This document shows, in pieces, positions 17,158 to 26,042 of a DNA stretch of 64,000 nt. The DNA is taken from positions 4,898,001 to 4,962,000 of the forward strand of contig NZ_CP089301.1 in NCBI RefSeq assembly GCF_021227995.1, read 5' to 3'. The stretch is from Novosphingobium kaempferiae (GTDB lineage Bacteria > Pseudomonadota > Alphaproteobacteria > Sphingomonadales > Sphingomonadaceae). How positions within the stretch are numbered: position 1 is the first letter of the stretch; each line of letters begins with the position of its first letter. The notes below the pieces were generated by a model, which was given only the letters and a program-made list of their open reading frames with translations, was not told the origin of the DNA and did no database searches. Position numbers and translations under genes: made by a program.

Positions 17158-19989
17158 ATGAGAGGTTCCCTGATCGCCCTCGTCCTCGTGCTGGCGCCCC
17201 TGCCGCTGGCCGCGAAGGACAAGGCCCCCGCTTCCGACACCACCTGGGCCTTCGAGCGCAGCGACATTCCCGTCGATCCCGACTTCCGCTTCGGTCGCCT
17301 CGACAACGGCATGCGCTACGTCATCCGCCGCAACGCCACGCCCGCCGGGACCGCGATGGTGCGCATGGACGTGGAGGCGGGCTCGCTCGACGAGTCGCCC
17401 GCCGAGCAGGGCTTCGCGCATTTCCTCGAACACATGGCCTTCAACGGATCGGCGCGCGTGCCCGAGGGGCAGATGATCCCGCTGCTGGAGCGCGAGGGGC
17501 TGGCCTTCGGGGCCGACACCAATGCCTCCACCAGCTTCGACCGCACGCTCTACAAGCTGGACCTGCCGCGCAACGACGCCGGGCTGATCGACACCGCGCT
17601 GATGCTGATGCGCGAGACGGCCAGCAACCTCACGATATCGCAGGAAGCGGTGGACCGGGAGCGCGGCGTCGTCCTTGCCGAGATGCGCGACCGCAATTCG
17701 TGGTCGCTGCGCAACGCCATCGACGCAACGAAGTTCTTCTACCCCAAGTCGCTCTACGCGCAGCGCTTCCCCATCGGCACGACCGAGACTCTGAACACCG
17801 CGACGGCAGCCTCCCTGCGCGCTTTCTACGAGCGTGAATACGTGCCTGCGCACGTCACGCTGGTCGTCGTCGGCGACTTCGACGTTTCTGCGGTGGAAGC
17901 GGGCATCACCCGCCACTTCAACGATTGGGCGCCCAAGTCCGCCGAGCGCCAGCCCTCCCCCGGCCCCATCGCCGCCAGGGACAAGGCACGCACCGGGGCC
18001 TACGTCGACCCCGCCCTGTCGGAGCGCGTCACCGTGCAGCGCAACGGCAAATGGCTGGACGAGCCCGACTCCATCGCCCAGCGCCGCGAGACGCTGCTGC
18101 GCTCGATCGGCTACGACATCGTCAACCGCCGCCTCCAGCGCCTTGCCCGCAGTGCCGAGCCGCCGTTCCGGGGCGCAGGATTCGGCACGGGCGACGTGTT
18201 CGAGGCGGGCCGCTCGACCCGGATCATCATCGACACAGTGGACGGCAAGTGGCGCGCCGGACTCGATGCTGCAGGCCGCGAGTACCGCCGCGCGCTGGCT
18301 TACGGCTTCTCCGCCGCCGAAGTCGCCGAGCAGGTGGCGCAGGTCCGCACCGGCATCGTCAACGCAGCCGCCGCCGCCGCGACGCGCAGCAACGCCATGC
18401 TGACGCAGCTCGCGCTCTCGCTGGTGGACGACAAGATGGTGCCCTCCACGCCGCAGTCCGCGAAGGAGCGGTTCGAGGGTTTTGCGCCGCAGATCACGCC
18501 CGAGGCCGTGCTCGCCGCCATGAAGCGCGAGGCGCTGGCGCTCGACGCCCCGCTGATCCGCTTTCAGGGCCGCAAGGCGCCCGAAGGCGGCGAAGCCGCA
18601 TTGCGGGAAGCGTGGCGCGAGGTCATGCGCGCGCCCATCGACCGCGAAGCCGCGACCGCCAGCGCCGCCTTCGCCTATACCGACTTCGGCCCCGCCGGGC
18701 AGGTCGTCGGCGACACCCGCCGCGCCGATCTCGGCATCCGCGAGGTGCGTTTCGCCAACGGCGTGATGCTGAACCTGCGTAAGACCGATCTGGAGCAGGA
18801 CCGCGTGCGCGTCGGCCTCGCCATCGACGGCGGCGACCGGCTCAACACGCGCGAAAACCCGCATGCGACGCAGCTGGTGGCGAACCTCGACGACGGCGGC
18901 CTCGGCAAGCACAGCCGCGACGAGTTGGACACCATCCTTGCCGGACGCAGCGTCGGCCTTGGCCTGTCGAGCGGCGCGGCCAGTTTCGATTCGCGTCTGA
19001 CCACGACGCCGCGCGATCTCGAGATCCAGCTCCAGCTGCTTGCCGCGCTCATCACCGACCCCGGCTATCGGCCCGAGGGCGAGGTGCGCTACCGGCAGGC
19101 CATCAACAACTACTTCGCCCAGCTGGACGCCACGCCCGCATCGGCGCTGGAGGCGCGTCTGGGCAGTATCGTCAGCAATGGCGACCCCCGCTTCAGCCTT
19201 GGCGACGTGGAGGATTACCGCCACCTCTCCTACGCCAAGCTCAAGGCCGACATCGGCGAACGGCTGGCGAAGGGTGCGCTCGAAATCTCGCTGGTGGGCG
19301 ATATCGACGAGGATGCCGCCATCGCACTCGTCGCGAAGACCTTCGGCACCCTGCCCGCCCGCGATGCCGCGTTCCGCACCGAGCAGCCGCAGCCGCCGCG
19401 GCTGTTCTCGACCGACCGTTCCGCGCAGGTGGTGCGCCATACCGGTGCCGCCGATCAGGCGCTGCTGCGGATCGTCTGGCCCACGCGCGACGATACCGAT
19501 CCGGTCGAGGCGCTGGAACTGGAACTGCTGGAGCGCGTCATGCGCGTCGAGCTGACCGACCAGCTGCGCGAGGCGCTCGGCAAGGCTTATTCCCCCTCGG
19601 CGTCGAGTTTCCTGTCGCACGAGTGGAAGGGCTACGGCACCTTCTCGGTCAATGCCTCCGTCGATGTGGCGGAAGTGCCCGCCACCCGCGCGGCGATTCG
19701 CACCGTGGTGCAGGAACTGCGCGCCGCGCCCGTCAGCGAGGACATCCTGCGCCGCGCCCGCCAGCCGCTCGTCGAGGGGCTCCAGAACGCGCTCAAGAGC
19801 AATGCGGGCTGGATGGCCCTCGTCGCTCGCGCCCAGTCGGAGCCCGAGCGGATAGACCGCTTCGAGAAGGCGCGCGACCGGCTGCTGGCTCTCACCCCGG
19901 CGGACGTGCAGGCGATGGCCCAACGCTACCTTGCGCCCGAGGCGGGACTTGAGGTGCTGGCGCTGCCGAAGGGTGTGGAAGGGAAGTAG
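17158..19989 (+). CDS. M16-family zinc metallopeptidase, exported
   Basis: A 943-residue protease with a signal peptide (MRGSLIALVLVLAPLPLAAK). The inverted zinc motif HxxEH is at residues 88-92 (HFLEHMAF), and the third ligand is in ERGVVLAEMRDRNS. Two M16 halves follow in tandem, as in PqqL-like proteins; the second half (LGIREVRFANGVMLNLRKTD onwards) lacks HxxEH and is probably structural. The ATG at 17158 is preferred because it gives the signal peptide; the frame runs upstream into the repeat. Likely role: degradation of peptides in the periplasm. It is followed directly by a hairpin at 19991. Confidence 0.9.
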   Translation: MRGSLIALVLVLAPLPLAAKDKAPASDTTWAFERSDIPVDPDFRFGRLDNGMRYVIRRNATPAGTAMVRMDVEAGSLDESPAEQGFAHFLEHMAFNGSARVPEGQMIPLLEREGLAFGADTNASTSFDRTLYKLDLPRNDAGLIDTALMLMRETASNLTISQEAVDRERGVVLAEMRDRNSWSLRNAIDATKFFYPKSLYAQRFPIGTTETLNTATAASLRAFYEREYVPAHVTLVVVGDFDVSAVEAGITRHFNDWAPKSAERQPSPGPIAARDKARTGAYVDPALSERVTVQRNGKWLDEPDSIAQRRETLLRSIGYDIVNRRLQRLARSAEPPFRGAGFGTGDVFEAGRSTRIIIDTVDGKWRAGLDAAGREYRRALAYGFSAAEVAEQVAQVRTGIVNAAAAAATRSNAMLTQLALSLVDDKMVPSTPQSAKERFEGFAPQITPEAVLAAMKREALALDAPLIRFQGRKAPEGGEAALREAWREVMRAPIDREAATASAAFAYTDFGPAGQVVGDTRRADLGIREVRFANGVMLNLRKTDLEQDRVRVGLAIDGGDRLNTRENPHATQLVANLDDGGLGKHSRDELDTILAGRSVGLGLSSGAASFDSRLTTTPRDLEIQLQLLAALITDPGYRPEGEVRYRQAINNYFAQLDATPASALEARLGSIVSNGDPRFSLGDVEDYRHLSYAKLKADIGERLAKGALEISLVGDIDEDAAIALVAKTFGTLPARDAAFRTEQPQPPRLFSTDRSAQVVRHTGAADQALLRIVWPTRDDTDPVEALELELLERVMRVELTDQLREALGKAYSPSASSFLSHEWKGYGTFSVNASVDVAEVPATRAAIRTVVQELRAAPVSEDILRRARQPLVEGLQNALKSNAGWMALVARAQSEPERIDRFEKARDRLLALTPADVQAMAQRYLAPEAGLEVLALPKGVEGK

Positions 19990-19990
19990 T

Positions 19991-20019
19991 CGTCGTCCCG
20001 GACTTGATCCGGGACGACG
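19991..20019. terminator. Hairpin between convergent genes
   Basis: A perfect 12-bp inverted repeat, CGTCGTCCCGGA-CTTGA-TCCGGGACGACG, lies 2 bp after the M16 stop and 2 bp before the stop of the leftward gene. It is of the small REP type also seen near 9246 and probably acts on both transcripts. No T-run follows. Confidence 0.6.
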
Positions 20020-20021
20020 TA

Positions 20022-20900
20022 TCAGCGCGCGTGGTTCGGCCGCACCGGCTTGCCGGTCCGCTCCGCCCAATCCACGATCAGGTCATCGTAAAGCGCCTGG
20101 TCGATCAGGTCGTACTTCTCCGGGAAATTCCGGAACGCATCCATCGCGCTCGCCACAGAGCCGGTCTCCATCAGCTCGCGCGCCATCTTCAGGTGGTTCA
20201 CCGCTGCCGAGACCCAGCCCCATCCGGTCGAGAGCGTGAAGCGCGTATCCGGCAGGTTGAAGCCCAGCGTGCAGACCGGAATGGGCATATGCGGGATCAC
20301 CTCGGCCTGCTGTTCCGGCGGGGCGCTGGCGAATACGACCGCGTCCGCCCCCGCCTCGGCATAGGCCCGGCCGCGCCGGATGGCTTCCTCCACCGAGCCG
20401 GTGCCGCCGCCGCCGTTGGCGCTGGTGTAAAGTTCGTCGCAGCGCGCGATGATGACGAGGCCGCTGTCACCGCGTGCCTTCACGCCCGCCTCGATGCGCA
20501 GCTGCATCTCCTCGATCGAACACAGGCCGTTGACGTGCTTGGAATGCTTGGGGTTCACCTCGTCCTCGACGTGGTAGCCCGCGATGCCTGCAGCGACGTA
20601 CATCTTCGTGAAGCGATAGGCGTCGGCCACTGTCTCGCCCAGCGTGTCGGCATCGGCGATGAGCGGGATATCCATGGCCTGCGCGATGCGGCCCGCCTGC
20701 TCGATCTGCTCGATCTGGCTGAAGATGCCGTTGTCGGGCACGGCGTAGTGGAAGGCCGAGCAGGCATGGCCGCCAAGGTAGGCCGCCTTGAAGCCGACAT
20801 GCTGGACGATCCGACCGGTCAGCGCGCTGTAGGCCTCAGCGGCGACGAAATGCTCGCCGTTCTCGATCAGCGCGCGCAGCTTCTCACCCGGTGTCGGCAT
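20022..20900 (-). CDS. Isocitrate lyase/PEP mutase superfamily protein with Ser in place of catalytic Cys
   Basis: A 292-residue TIM-barrel protein of the isocitrate lyase/PEP mutase superfamily. Magnesium-binding Asp/Glu residues appear in LIADADTLGE and YHVEDE. The catalytic-loop position that reads K-x-C-G-H in isocitrate and methylisocitrate lyases reads PKHSKHVNG here, so the Cys is Ser. It also lacks the PEP-mutase DxxxPKxNS loop. The substrate is therefore unknown; an oxoacid hydrolase or C-C lyase is possible. The ATG at 20900 has GGGAG 8 bp upstream; a GTG at 20906 is less well placed. It lies 58 bp after gph on the same strand. Confidence 0.8.
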   Translation of the reverse strand: MPTPGEKLRALIENGEHFVAAEAYSALTGRIVQHVGFKAAYLGGHACSAFHYAVPDNGIFSQIEQIEQAGRIAQAMDIPLIADADTLGETVADAYRFTKMYVAAGIAGYHVEDEVNPKHSKHVNGLCSIEEMQLRIEAGVKARGDSGLVIIARCDELYTSANGGGGTGSVEEAIRRGRAYAEAGADAVVFASAPPEQQAEVIPHMPIPVCTLGFNLPDTRFTLSTGWGWVSAAVNHLKMARELMETGSVASAMDAFRNFPEKYDLIDQALYDDLIVDWAERTGKPVRPNHAR

Positions 20901-20958
20901 CGTCACGTCTCCCTCTTTTCAGGAGGGCTCGCACGAGGCGGTTACGGGGGCAAGCGGC

Positions 20959-21657
20959 TCAGGCGGTTATCGGCTGGGCGTTGCCGATCCGCTCCAGCAC
21001 GGGAACAAGCTGGTCGAAGTGGTCGATCACCGCCGCCGCGCCGAGTTCAACTACGGGCAGGTCGTTGAACCCGAAGCTGACGGCGATGCACGGCAGGTCC
21101 GCCGCTGCCGCCGCGCGCGTGTCGTAGGTGGTGTCGCCCACATAGGCCGCCCTGCCCTCGATGCCCGCCCGCTCCAGCATGAGATGCAGCAGGTCCGGGC
21201 GCGGCTTCGCGCGGCCGGGGCCGAGGGTGTCGCCGCCGATGACGGTGTAGAACCGCTCGGTCAGGCCGAGTTCGCCGAAGATCTTTCTGGCGAACCGCTC
21301 CAGCTTGTTGGTGACGACGGCGATCTTCACGCCGCGCGCGGCCAGTTCGTCCAGCATCGCCGCGCCGCCGGGATAGAGCCGCGTCTCCATCGCAATGTTC
21401 GCCTCGTAGAAGGCGAGCAGCGCGTCGTGCAGCTCCTCGAACCGCGCATCCTCCACTGCGCCGCCGGTCGCCAGCAGCGCATTCGCCAGCATCTTGCGCG
21501 CGCCGCCGCCCACGAAGCCGCGCACTTCCTCGCGCGGGACGGGCCTGCGCCCTTCCAGTTCGAGCGCGTGGTTCACCGCATGGCCAAGGTCGCCGAGGCT
21601 GTCGAGCAGGGTTCCGTCGAGGTCGAAACCGACGATCTGAAAGGGAAAGCTGGTCAT
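20959..21657 (-). CDS. gph: Phosphoglycolate phosphatase (HAD superfamily)
   Basis: A 232-residue HAD-type phosphatase. Motif I is FDLDGTLLDS with the nucleophile Asp, motif II is VVTNK, and motif IV is YVGDTTYD; KPRPD carries the conserved Lys. An alpha-helical cap lies between motifs I and II. The gph subfamily is suggested by overall length and the typical AVNHALELEG cap start, but related sugar phosphatases look alike. It is divergent from glmU with 61 bp between. Confidence 0.82.
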   Translation of the reverse strand: MTSFPFQIVGFDLDGTLLDSLGDLGHAVNHALELEGRRPVPREEVRGFVGGGARKMLANALLATGGAVEDARFEELHDALLAFYEANIAMETRLYPGGAAMLDELAARGVKIAVVTNKLERFARKIFGELGLTERFYTVIGGDTLGPGRAKPRPDLLHLMLERAGIEGRAAYVGDTTYDTRAAAAADLPCIAVSFGFNDLPVVELGAAAVIDHFDQLVPVLERIGNAQPITA

Positions 21658-21718
21658 TGCGCAAAGCAGTGGCCGCTCGGGATGGAAACCGCAACAATTT
21701 GCTGGCAGGAGAGCACCC

Positions 21719-23098
21719 ATGACTTCTGCCAGTGCCCCCCTCGCCGCTCCTCTCGCAATCGTCGTCCTCGCCGCCGGCAAGGGCACCCGCATGAAGAGCG
21801 ACCTGCACAAGGTGCTCCACCCGATCGCGGGCCGCCCGATGCTCGAACACCTGCTGGCAAGCGCCGCCGAGCTGGCGCCGCAGCGGCAGGTCGTCGTCGC
21901 GGGGCACGGTCGCGAGCAGCTGGAGAAGGCATTGGGTGCGCGGGCGACGATCGCCGTGCAGGAACCGCAGCTGGGCACCGGGCATGCGGTGCAGCAGGCG
22001 CAGGACGCGCTGGCGGGCTTCGACGGTGACGTGCTGATCCTCTACGGCGACGTGCCCTTCGTCAGCCCCGAGACGATGCGCGCCATGATTGCGCGGCTCC
22101 ATGCAGAGGATGCCCCCGCCGTGGTCGTGCTCGGCTTCGAGCCCGCCGATCCACTGCAGTACGGCCGCGTCCTTGCCCACGACGACGGGCGCATCGCGAT
22201 GATGGTGGAGTACAAGGACGCGACCGAGGAACAGCGCGCCTGCCGCCTGTGCAATTCGGGGCTGATGGCGGTGAAGTCCGCCGACCTGTTCGACCTCCTT
22301 GCCAAAGTCGGTAACGAGAACGCGCAGGGCGAATACTACCTCGTCGACATCGTCAATATCGCCACGCTGGAAGGCTGTGCCTGCGCCGTCATCGTCACCG
22401 CCGATGCGGACGAAGTGGGCGGCATCAACAGCCGGGGCGAACTCGCCGAAGCGGAAGGCCGCTGGCAGGCGAAGCGCCGCGTGCAGGCCATGGTCGACGG
22501 CGTGACCCTGATCGCGCCGGAGACGGTGTTCTTCGCCTGGGATACGCAACTGGGCCGTGACGTCACCATCGAGCCCAACGTCGTGTTCGGCCCCGGCGTG
22601 ACAGTGGCCGACAACGTGATGATCCACGCCTTCTCGCACCTCGAAGGCGCAACGCTGGAAAGCGGCGTCGCCATCGGGCCTTACGCGCGTCTGCGCCCCG
22701 GCGCGGTGCTCAAGGCCAATTCCAAGGTCGGCAACTTCGTCGAGATGAAGAAGGCCGTGCTGGGCGAAGGGGCGAAGGCCAACCACCTCAGCTACATCGG
22801 CGATGCTGTCGTCGGCGCGGGCGCGAACATCGGCGCGGGCACCATCACCTGCAACTACGACGGCTACTTCAAGCACCAGACCGTTATCGGCGAACGCGCC
22901 TTCATCGGCTCCAACAGCGCGCTGGTGGCTCCGGTGAAGATCGGCGCGGACGCCATCGTCGCGGCGGGCAGCACGGTGACGCGCGATGTGGCCGACGGCG
23001 AACTGCGCCTCGTCCGTGGGGAACAGCTGGTCAAGCCCGGCTGGGCCGACCGCTTCCACGACGCGATGAAGAAAAAGAAGGCGGAAGCGAAGGGCTGA
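21719..23098 (+). CDS. glmU: Bifunctional N-acetylglucosamine-1-phosphate uridyltransferase/glucosamine-1-phosphate acetyltransferase
   Basis: A 459-residue cytosolic enzyme making UDP-GlcNAc for peptidoglycan and LPS. The N-terminal nucleotidyltransferase has VVLAAGKGTRMKSDLHKVLH, LYGDVPF and EYYLVDIVNIA. The C-terminal left-handed beta helix shows hexapeptide repeats with KANSKVGNFVEMKKA, NIGAGTITCNYDGYFKHQT and RAFIGSNSALVAPV. Length is normal. glmS, which makes the first precursor of this pathway, lies 3.3 kb downstream. Confidence 0.97.
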   Translation: MTSASAPLAAPLAIVVLAAGKGTRMKSDLHKVLHPIAGRPMLEHLLASAAELAPQRQVVVAGHGREQLEKALGARATIAVQEPQLGTGHAVQQAQDALAGFDGDVLILYGDVPFVSPETMRAMIARLHAEDAPAVVVLGFEPADPLQYGRVLAHDDGRIAMMVEYKDATEEQRACRLCNSGLMAVKSADLFDLLAKVGNENAQGEYYLVDIVNIATLEGCACAVIVTADADEVGGINSRGELAEAEGRWQAKRRVQAMVDGVTLIAPETVFFAWDTQLGRDVTIEPNVVFGPGVTVADNVMIHAFSHLEGATLESGVAIGPYARLRPGAVLKANSKVGNFVEMKKAVLGEGAKANHLSYIGDAVVGAGANIGAGTITCNYDGYFKHQTVIGERAFIGSNSALVAPVKIGADAIVAAGSTVTRDVADGELRLVRGEQLVKPGWADRFHDAMKKKKAEAKG

Positions 23099-23104
23099 AC
23101 CCCT

Positions 23105-23782
23105 TCACTTCCCCGCAGCGCGTGCCTTGACGATCTCGGCCAGATTCGCGCGCGCGGCGGCATCGGTCGCATCACGCCGGAGCAGTTGCTCGTAGTATCC
23201 CTGCGCCGCAGGAAGGTCGCCCTTACTCTCGGACGCCAGCGCCATGCCGCGCAGCGCCCGGTTCGCCATGCGCGCGGGCATCTCGGCATCGTCCGAGGCC
23301 GTGAGTTCGAAGGCCCTGCCGTACTGGACCATCGCCGCCACCGCATCGCCCCGCAGGCGCAGGACGTCGCCGTACTGGTTGAGGAAATGGGGGTTCGTCG
23401 GGTCCATCGCCACGGCCTGCCCGAGCACCTGTGCCGCCTCGTCGTAACGCTTCAGCCCCGACAGCACGAAGCCCTTGGCGAAGAGCGCCTCGCACCACGC
23501 TTCGGGCGCGAGATCGACTTTCGTCCCGCGCCCCGCCGCCGCACCGAGGTTCGCCACGCCGCCGCCGTCCCGGTTGCAGAAGTAGGAAACGCCCGGCTCA
23601 TGCTGCGCATCCGCAAACTGCGCGATCATCGCGTCGGCACGTCCGACGGCTTCCGCCTGCTTGCCGTCGCGAATCAGGCCGACGATCTCGACCATTCGCG
23701 GATCCTGCGCTTCCGCGCTGAGGGGCGCAGGAAACAGCAGCATCGCCGCGCCAGCCGAGACGGCGGCGCGGCGCAAGGGCAT
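23105..23782 (-). CDS. Exported TPR-repeat protein, second of a paralogous pair
   Basis: A 225-residue protein with a signal peptide (MPLRRAAVSAGAAMLLFPAPLSA) and at least two tetratricopeptide units, seen in EALFAKGFVLSGLKRYDEAA, ALRGMALASESKGDLPAAQGYYEQL and neighbours. Its start codon overlaps the stop of the gene before it (TGATG). The two proteins share layout and phrases (EALFAKGF versus EAHYGKGY; NPHFLNQYGDVLR versus NAHFANEYAELFK), so they arose by tandem duplication. TPRs mediate protein contacts in the periplasm; the partner is unknown. Confidence 0.8.
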   Translation of the reverse strand: MPLRRAAVSAGAAMLLFPAPLSAEAQDPRMVEIVGLIRDGKQAEAVGRADAMIAQFADAQHEPGVSYFCNRDGGGVANLGAAAGRGTKVDLAPEAWCEALFAKGFVLSGLKRYDEAAQVLGQAVAMDPTNPHFLNQYGDVLRLRGDAVAAMVQYGRAFELTASDDAEMPARMANRALRGMALASESKGDLPAAQGYYEQLLRRDATDAAARANLAEIVKARAAGK

Positions 23783-24495
23783 CAGGAGCCGATCGCCTTG
23801 CGGCGTGCGATGTTGCCAAGCTCTGCCTTGGCGATCTCGCTCTTCGGATCGTACTGGAGCGACTGGTCGTAGAGCTTCTCGGCCTCGTCGAACTGACCCA
23901 TCGCCGCCTTGGTGAAGCCCATGCCGCGCAGGGAGCGCGCCGCGACCTTCGCGTCGGGACCGGAGGTGGACTTGTCGACGGCAGCCCAGGCTCCGGCGAA
24001 CAGGTCGTAGCTCTGCTGCCATTCGCGGCGGGACTTGAAGAGTTCGGCGTATTCGTTGGCGAAGTGGGCATTGCCCGGTGCCATCTGCGATGCGGCGCGC
24101 AGTTCGGCCTCGGCAAGATCGCCGCGACCAAGGTCGATCAGCGCGTAGCCCTTGCCGTAATGCGCCTCGCACAGCGCCGGATCGACGTCCACGGTGCCCG
24201 CGGCCGCCGTTGCCCCGGCATCGCGGCACAGGCGCGGACGCATGTCGCCTGCGAGGCGCTGGTCGGCGTCGGCGATAACCTTGTCGAACAGCTTCACCGC
24301 CTGCGCCTGCTTGCCCTGCCGCAGCAGGCTGTAGCCCTGCTGGACATGCGCGGCGGCATCGAAGCGGGTATCCGTCACCCGCGTGGCGGGCGCGAAATTG
24401 GTGGCGACGAGTTGCGCCTGACGCGCAGGTTCGGCATGCGCGGCGCCTGCAAGAAACAGCGAAACAAGAACGGAAGACGCAATTCGAGCGTTCAT
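23782..24495 (-). CDS. Exported TPR-repeat protein, first of a paralogous pair
   Basis: A 237-residue protein with a signal peptide (MNARIASSVLVSLFLAGAAHA) and TPR units such as HVQQGYSLLRQGKQAQAVKLF, AHYGKGYALIDLGRGDLAEA and RGMGFTKAAMGQFDEAEKLY. Start 24495 is chosen because the signal peptide begins there; the frame continues upstream without support. It is translationally coupled to the paralogue at 23782. Four Cys residues (RPRLCRDAG, DPALCEAHY among them) may form disulfides. Function is unknown. Confidence 0.8.
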   Translation of the reverse strand: MNARIASSVLVSLFLAGAAHAEPARQAQLVATNFAPATRVTDTRFDAAAHVQQGYSLLRQGKQAQAVKLFDKVIADADQRLAGDMRPRLCRDAGATAAAGTVDVDPALCEAHYGKGYALIDLGRGDLAEAELRAASQMAPGNAHFANEYAELFKSRREWQQSYDLFAGAWAAVDKSTSGPDAKVAARSLRGMGFTKAAMGQFDEAEKLYDQSLQYDPKSEIAKAELGNIARRKAIGS

Positions 24496-24695
24496 CGGCG
24501 TTTTTCCTCTCCCCAAAACACCGATACCGCGCCGGTCTGTGCCGAGCCCTTTTAACGTGGGCCAATCGTCAGACAGTGTTCGTTGAACTGCGAAGAATAT
24601 CCGACAAGCGCGGTTTGACAAGTCATCTTGCCGAAATCAAATCGTCGTTCATCGCACATGGCCCGGTTTTCGGTGCCGTACATGGAGATTTCGTG

Positions 24696-25526
24696 ATGGC
24701 CAACAGCCCCTGGAGCCACAGCCGCAGTTCCGCGCTTTCTGACGACGTAGACTTCGAGATCAAGGGCCAGGAACTGCAGTTCGTCGAAATCGAACTCGAT
24801 CCCGGCGAAAGCGCCGTGGCCGAAGCCGGGGCGATGGTCTGGAAGGATTCGTCCATCGACATGACCACCGTGTTCGGCGACGGCTCGGCCGATCAGGGCG
24901 GCGGCTTCATGGGCAAGCTGCTCGGCGCGGGCAAGCGACTCGTGACCGGCGAGAGCCTGTTCACCACCGTCTTCACCCATCGCGGCTCCGGCAAGGCGCG
25001 CGTCTCGTTCGCGGCGCCGGTGCCCGGCGCGATCCTGCCGATCAAGCTGGACGAAGTGGGCGGGCGGCTGATCTGCCAGAAGGACGCCTTCCTGTGCGCG
25101 GCTCGCGGCGTCTCCATCGGCATCCACTTCCAGCAGCGCATCATGACCGGCCTGTTCGGCGGCGAAGGCTTCATCATGCAGAAGCTGGAGGGCGACGGCT
25201 GGGTCTTCGTCCAGATGGGCGGCACCGTGATCGAGCGCGAGCTTCGCCATGGCGAGGAACTCCACGTCGACACCGGCTGCGTCGCCGCGTTCCAGCCCAG
25301 CGTCGAGTTCGACGTGGTGCGCGCAGGCTCGGTCAAGTCGATGATCTTCGGCGGCGAAGGCGTGTTCTTCGCCCGACTGCGCGGCCCCGGTAAGGTGTGG
25401 ATCCAGTCCCTCCCCTTCTCGCGCCTCGCCGGACGGATGCTGGCCGCGGCAGGCTCGACCGGCGGCCAGAGCCGCGGCGAGGGATCGCTGCTGGGCTCGC
25501 TCGGCAACCTGATCGACGGGGATTGA
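24696..25526 (+). CDS. AIM24/TIGR00266-family protein
   Basis: A 276-residue protein of the AIM24 (TIGR00266) family, which has a tryptophan-RNA-attenuator-like beta fold. Telltale stretches are QFVEIELDPGESAVAEAGAMVWKD near the N-terminus, GGTVIERELRHGEELHVDTG in the middle and a Gly-rich end (GGGEGVFFARLRGPG-like, then FSRLAGRM). GGAGA 7 bp upstream supports the ATG at 24696. There is no signal peptide. The biochemical role of bacterial members is not established. It stands between the TPR genes and the toxin-antitoxin pair. Confidence 0.82.
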   Translation: MANSPWSHSRSSALSDDVDFEIKGQELQFVEIELDPGESAVAEAGAMVWKDSSIDMTTVFGDGSADQGGGFMGKLLGAGKRLVTGESLFTTVFTHRGSGKARVSFAAPVPGAILPIKLDEVGGRLICQKDAFLCAARGVSIGIHFQQRIMTGLFGGEGFIMQKLEGDGWVFVQMGGTVIERELRHGEELHVDTGCVAAFQPSVEFDVVRAGSVKSMIFGGEGVFFARLRGPGKVWIQSLPFSRLAGRMLAAAGSTGGQSRGEGSLLGSLGNLIDGD

Positions 25527-25615
25527 TGACGAAGATGTAATGTCCGGGACAGTGCCTCGTCATGACGGATAGCGCACTGTCCCGTTCATGCTTCCTGCGA
25601 TACCATCCTTGTCGA

Positions 25616-25645
25616 TGATATCACGATATGATATCGCGATATCAT
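25616..25645. promoter_or_regulatory. Palindromic operator of the toxin-antitoxin operon
   Basis: A perfect 18-bp palindrome, ATGATATCGCGATATCAT, spans 25628-25645 and overlaps the antitoxin start codon at 25644. Just upstream, TGATATCACGATAT repeats the same half-sites, giving four GATAT units within 26 bp. Ribbon-helix-helix antitoxins bind such repeated half-sites to repress their own operon. The palindrome is plainly visible; the regulation is inferred from the family. Confidence 0.75.
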
Positions 25646-26042
25646 GACCCGCATTCTCGCAGACCTTCCCGACGAGGACATTCGCTGGCTCGACTCGCGC
25701 GCTGCCGAACTCGGCAAGTCGCGCGCCTCGGTGCTGCGCGAGGCGGTTTCGACCTACAAGGCGCAGAGCGAGCCGGTTCACGGCCATGACTGGATCGACA
25801 AGGGTTTCGGCTTGTGGAAGGATCGGACGGACATCGGCGATGCCGTCGAATGGCAAAGGCGTGAGCGCGCTGCCACGGCACGGCCATGGGACTACGACTA
25901 CGAGGAAGTCCGCGCCGCGTTTCCAGACCTGTTCGATGAAGCCGACGATCGCGAGCATGAGCATTACCGCAAGGTCATGGGCCCGGATGCTTTCGCTCCG
26001 CGCGTGCCGAAGCCCGGTGCCGGGGACCAGCCCTCCTCGTGA
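25644..26042 (+). CDS. Ribbon-helix-helix antitoxin (VapB-like)
   Basis: A 132-residue protein whose first about 45 residues form a CopG/RHH DNA-binding domain: TRILADLPDEDIRWLDSRAAE, then LGKSRASVLREAVSTY. The long charged tail (WDYDYEEVRAAFPDLFDEAD) probably wraps and inhibits the toxin. It is larger than most RHH antitoxins. The ATG sits inside the operator palindrome, leaving almost no ribosome binding site, so translation may be leaderless or inefficient. It overlaps the toxin start as GTGA. Confidence 0.85.
   Translation: MTRILADLPDEDIRWLDSRAAELGKSRASVLREAVSTYKAQSEPVHGHDWIDKGFGLWKDRTDIGDAVEWQRRERAATARPWDYDYEEVRAAFPDLFDEADDREHEHYRKVMGPDAFAPRVPKPGAGDQPSS

Noticed and set aside
16888..20070. 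A very long leftward open frame (over 1,000 codons) opposite the M16 protease gene
   Set aside because: It is an antisense shadow caused by high GC at third codon positions; its translation is low-complexity and Arg/Val/Gly-rich, while the rightward frame has clear M16 motifs.
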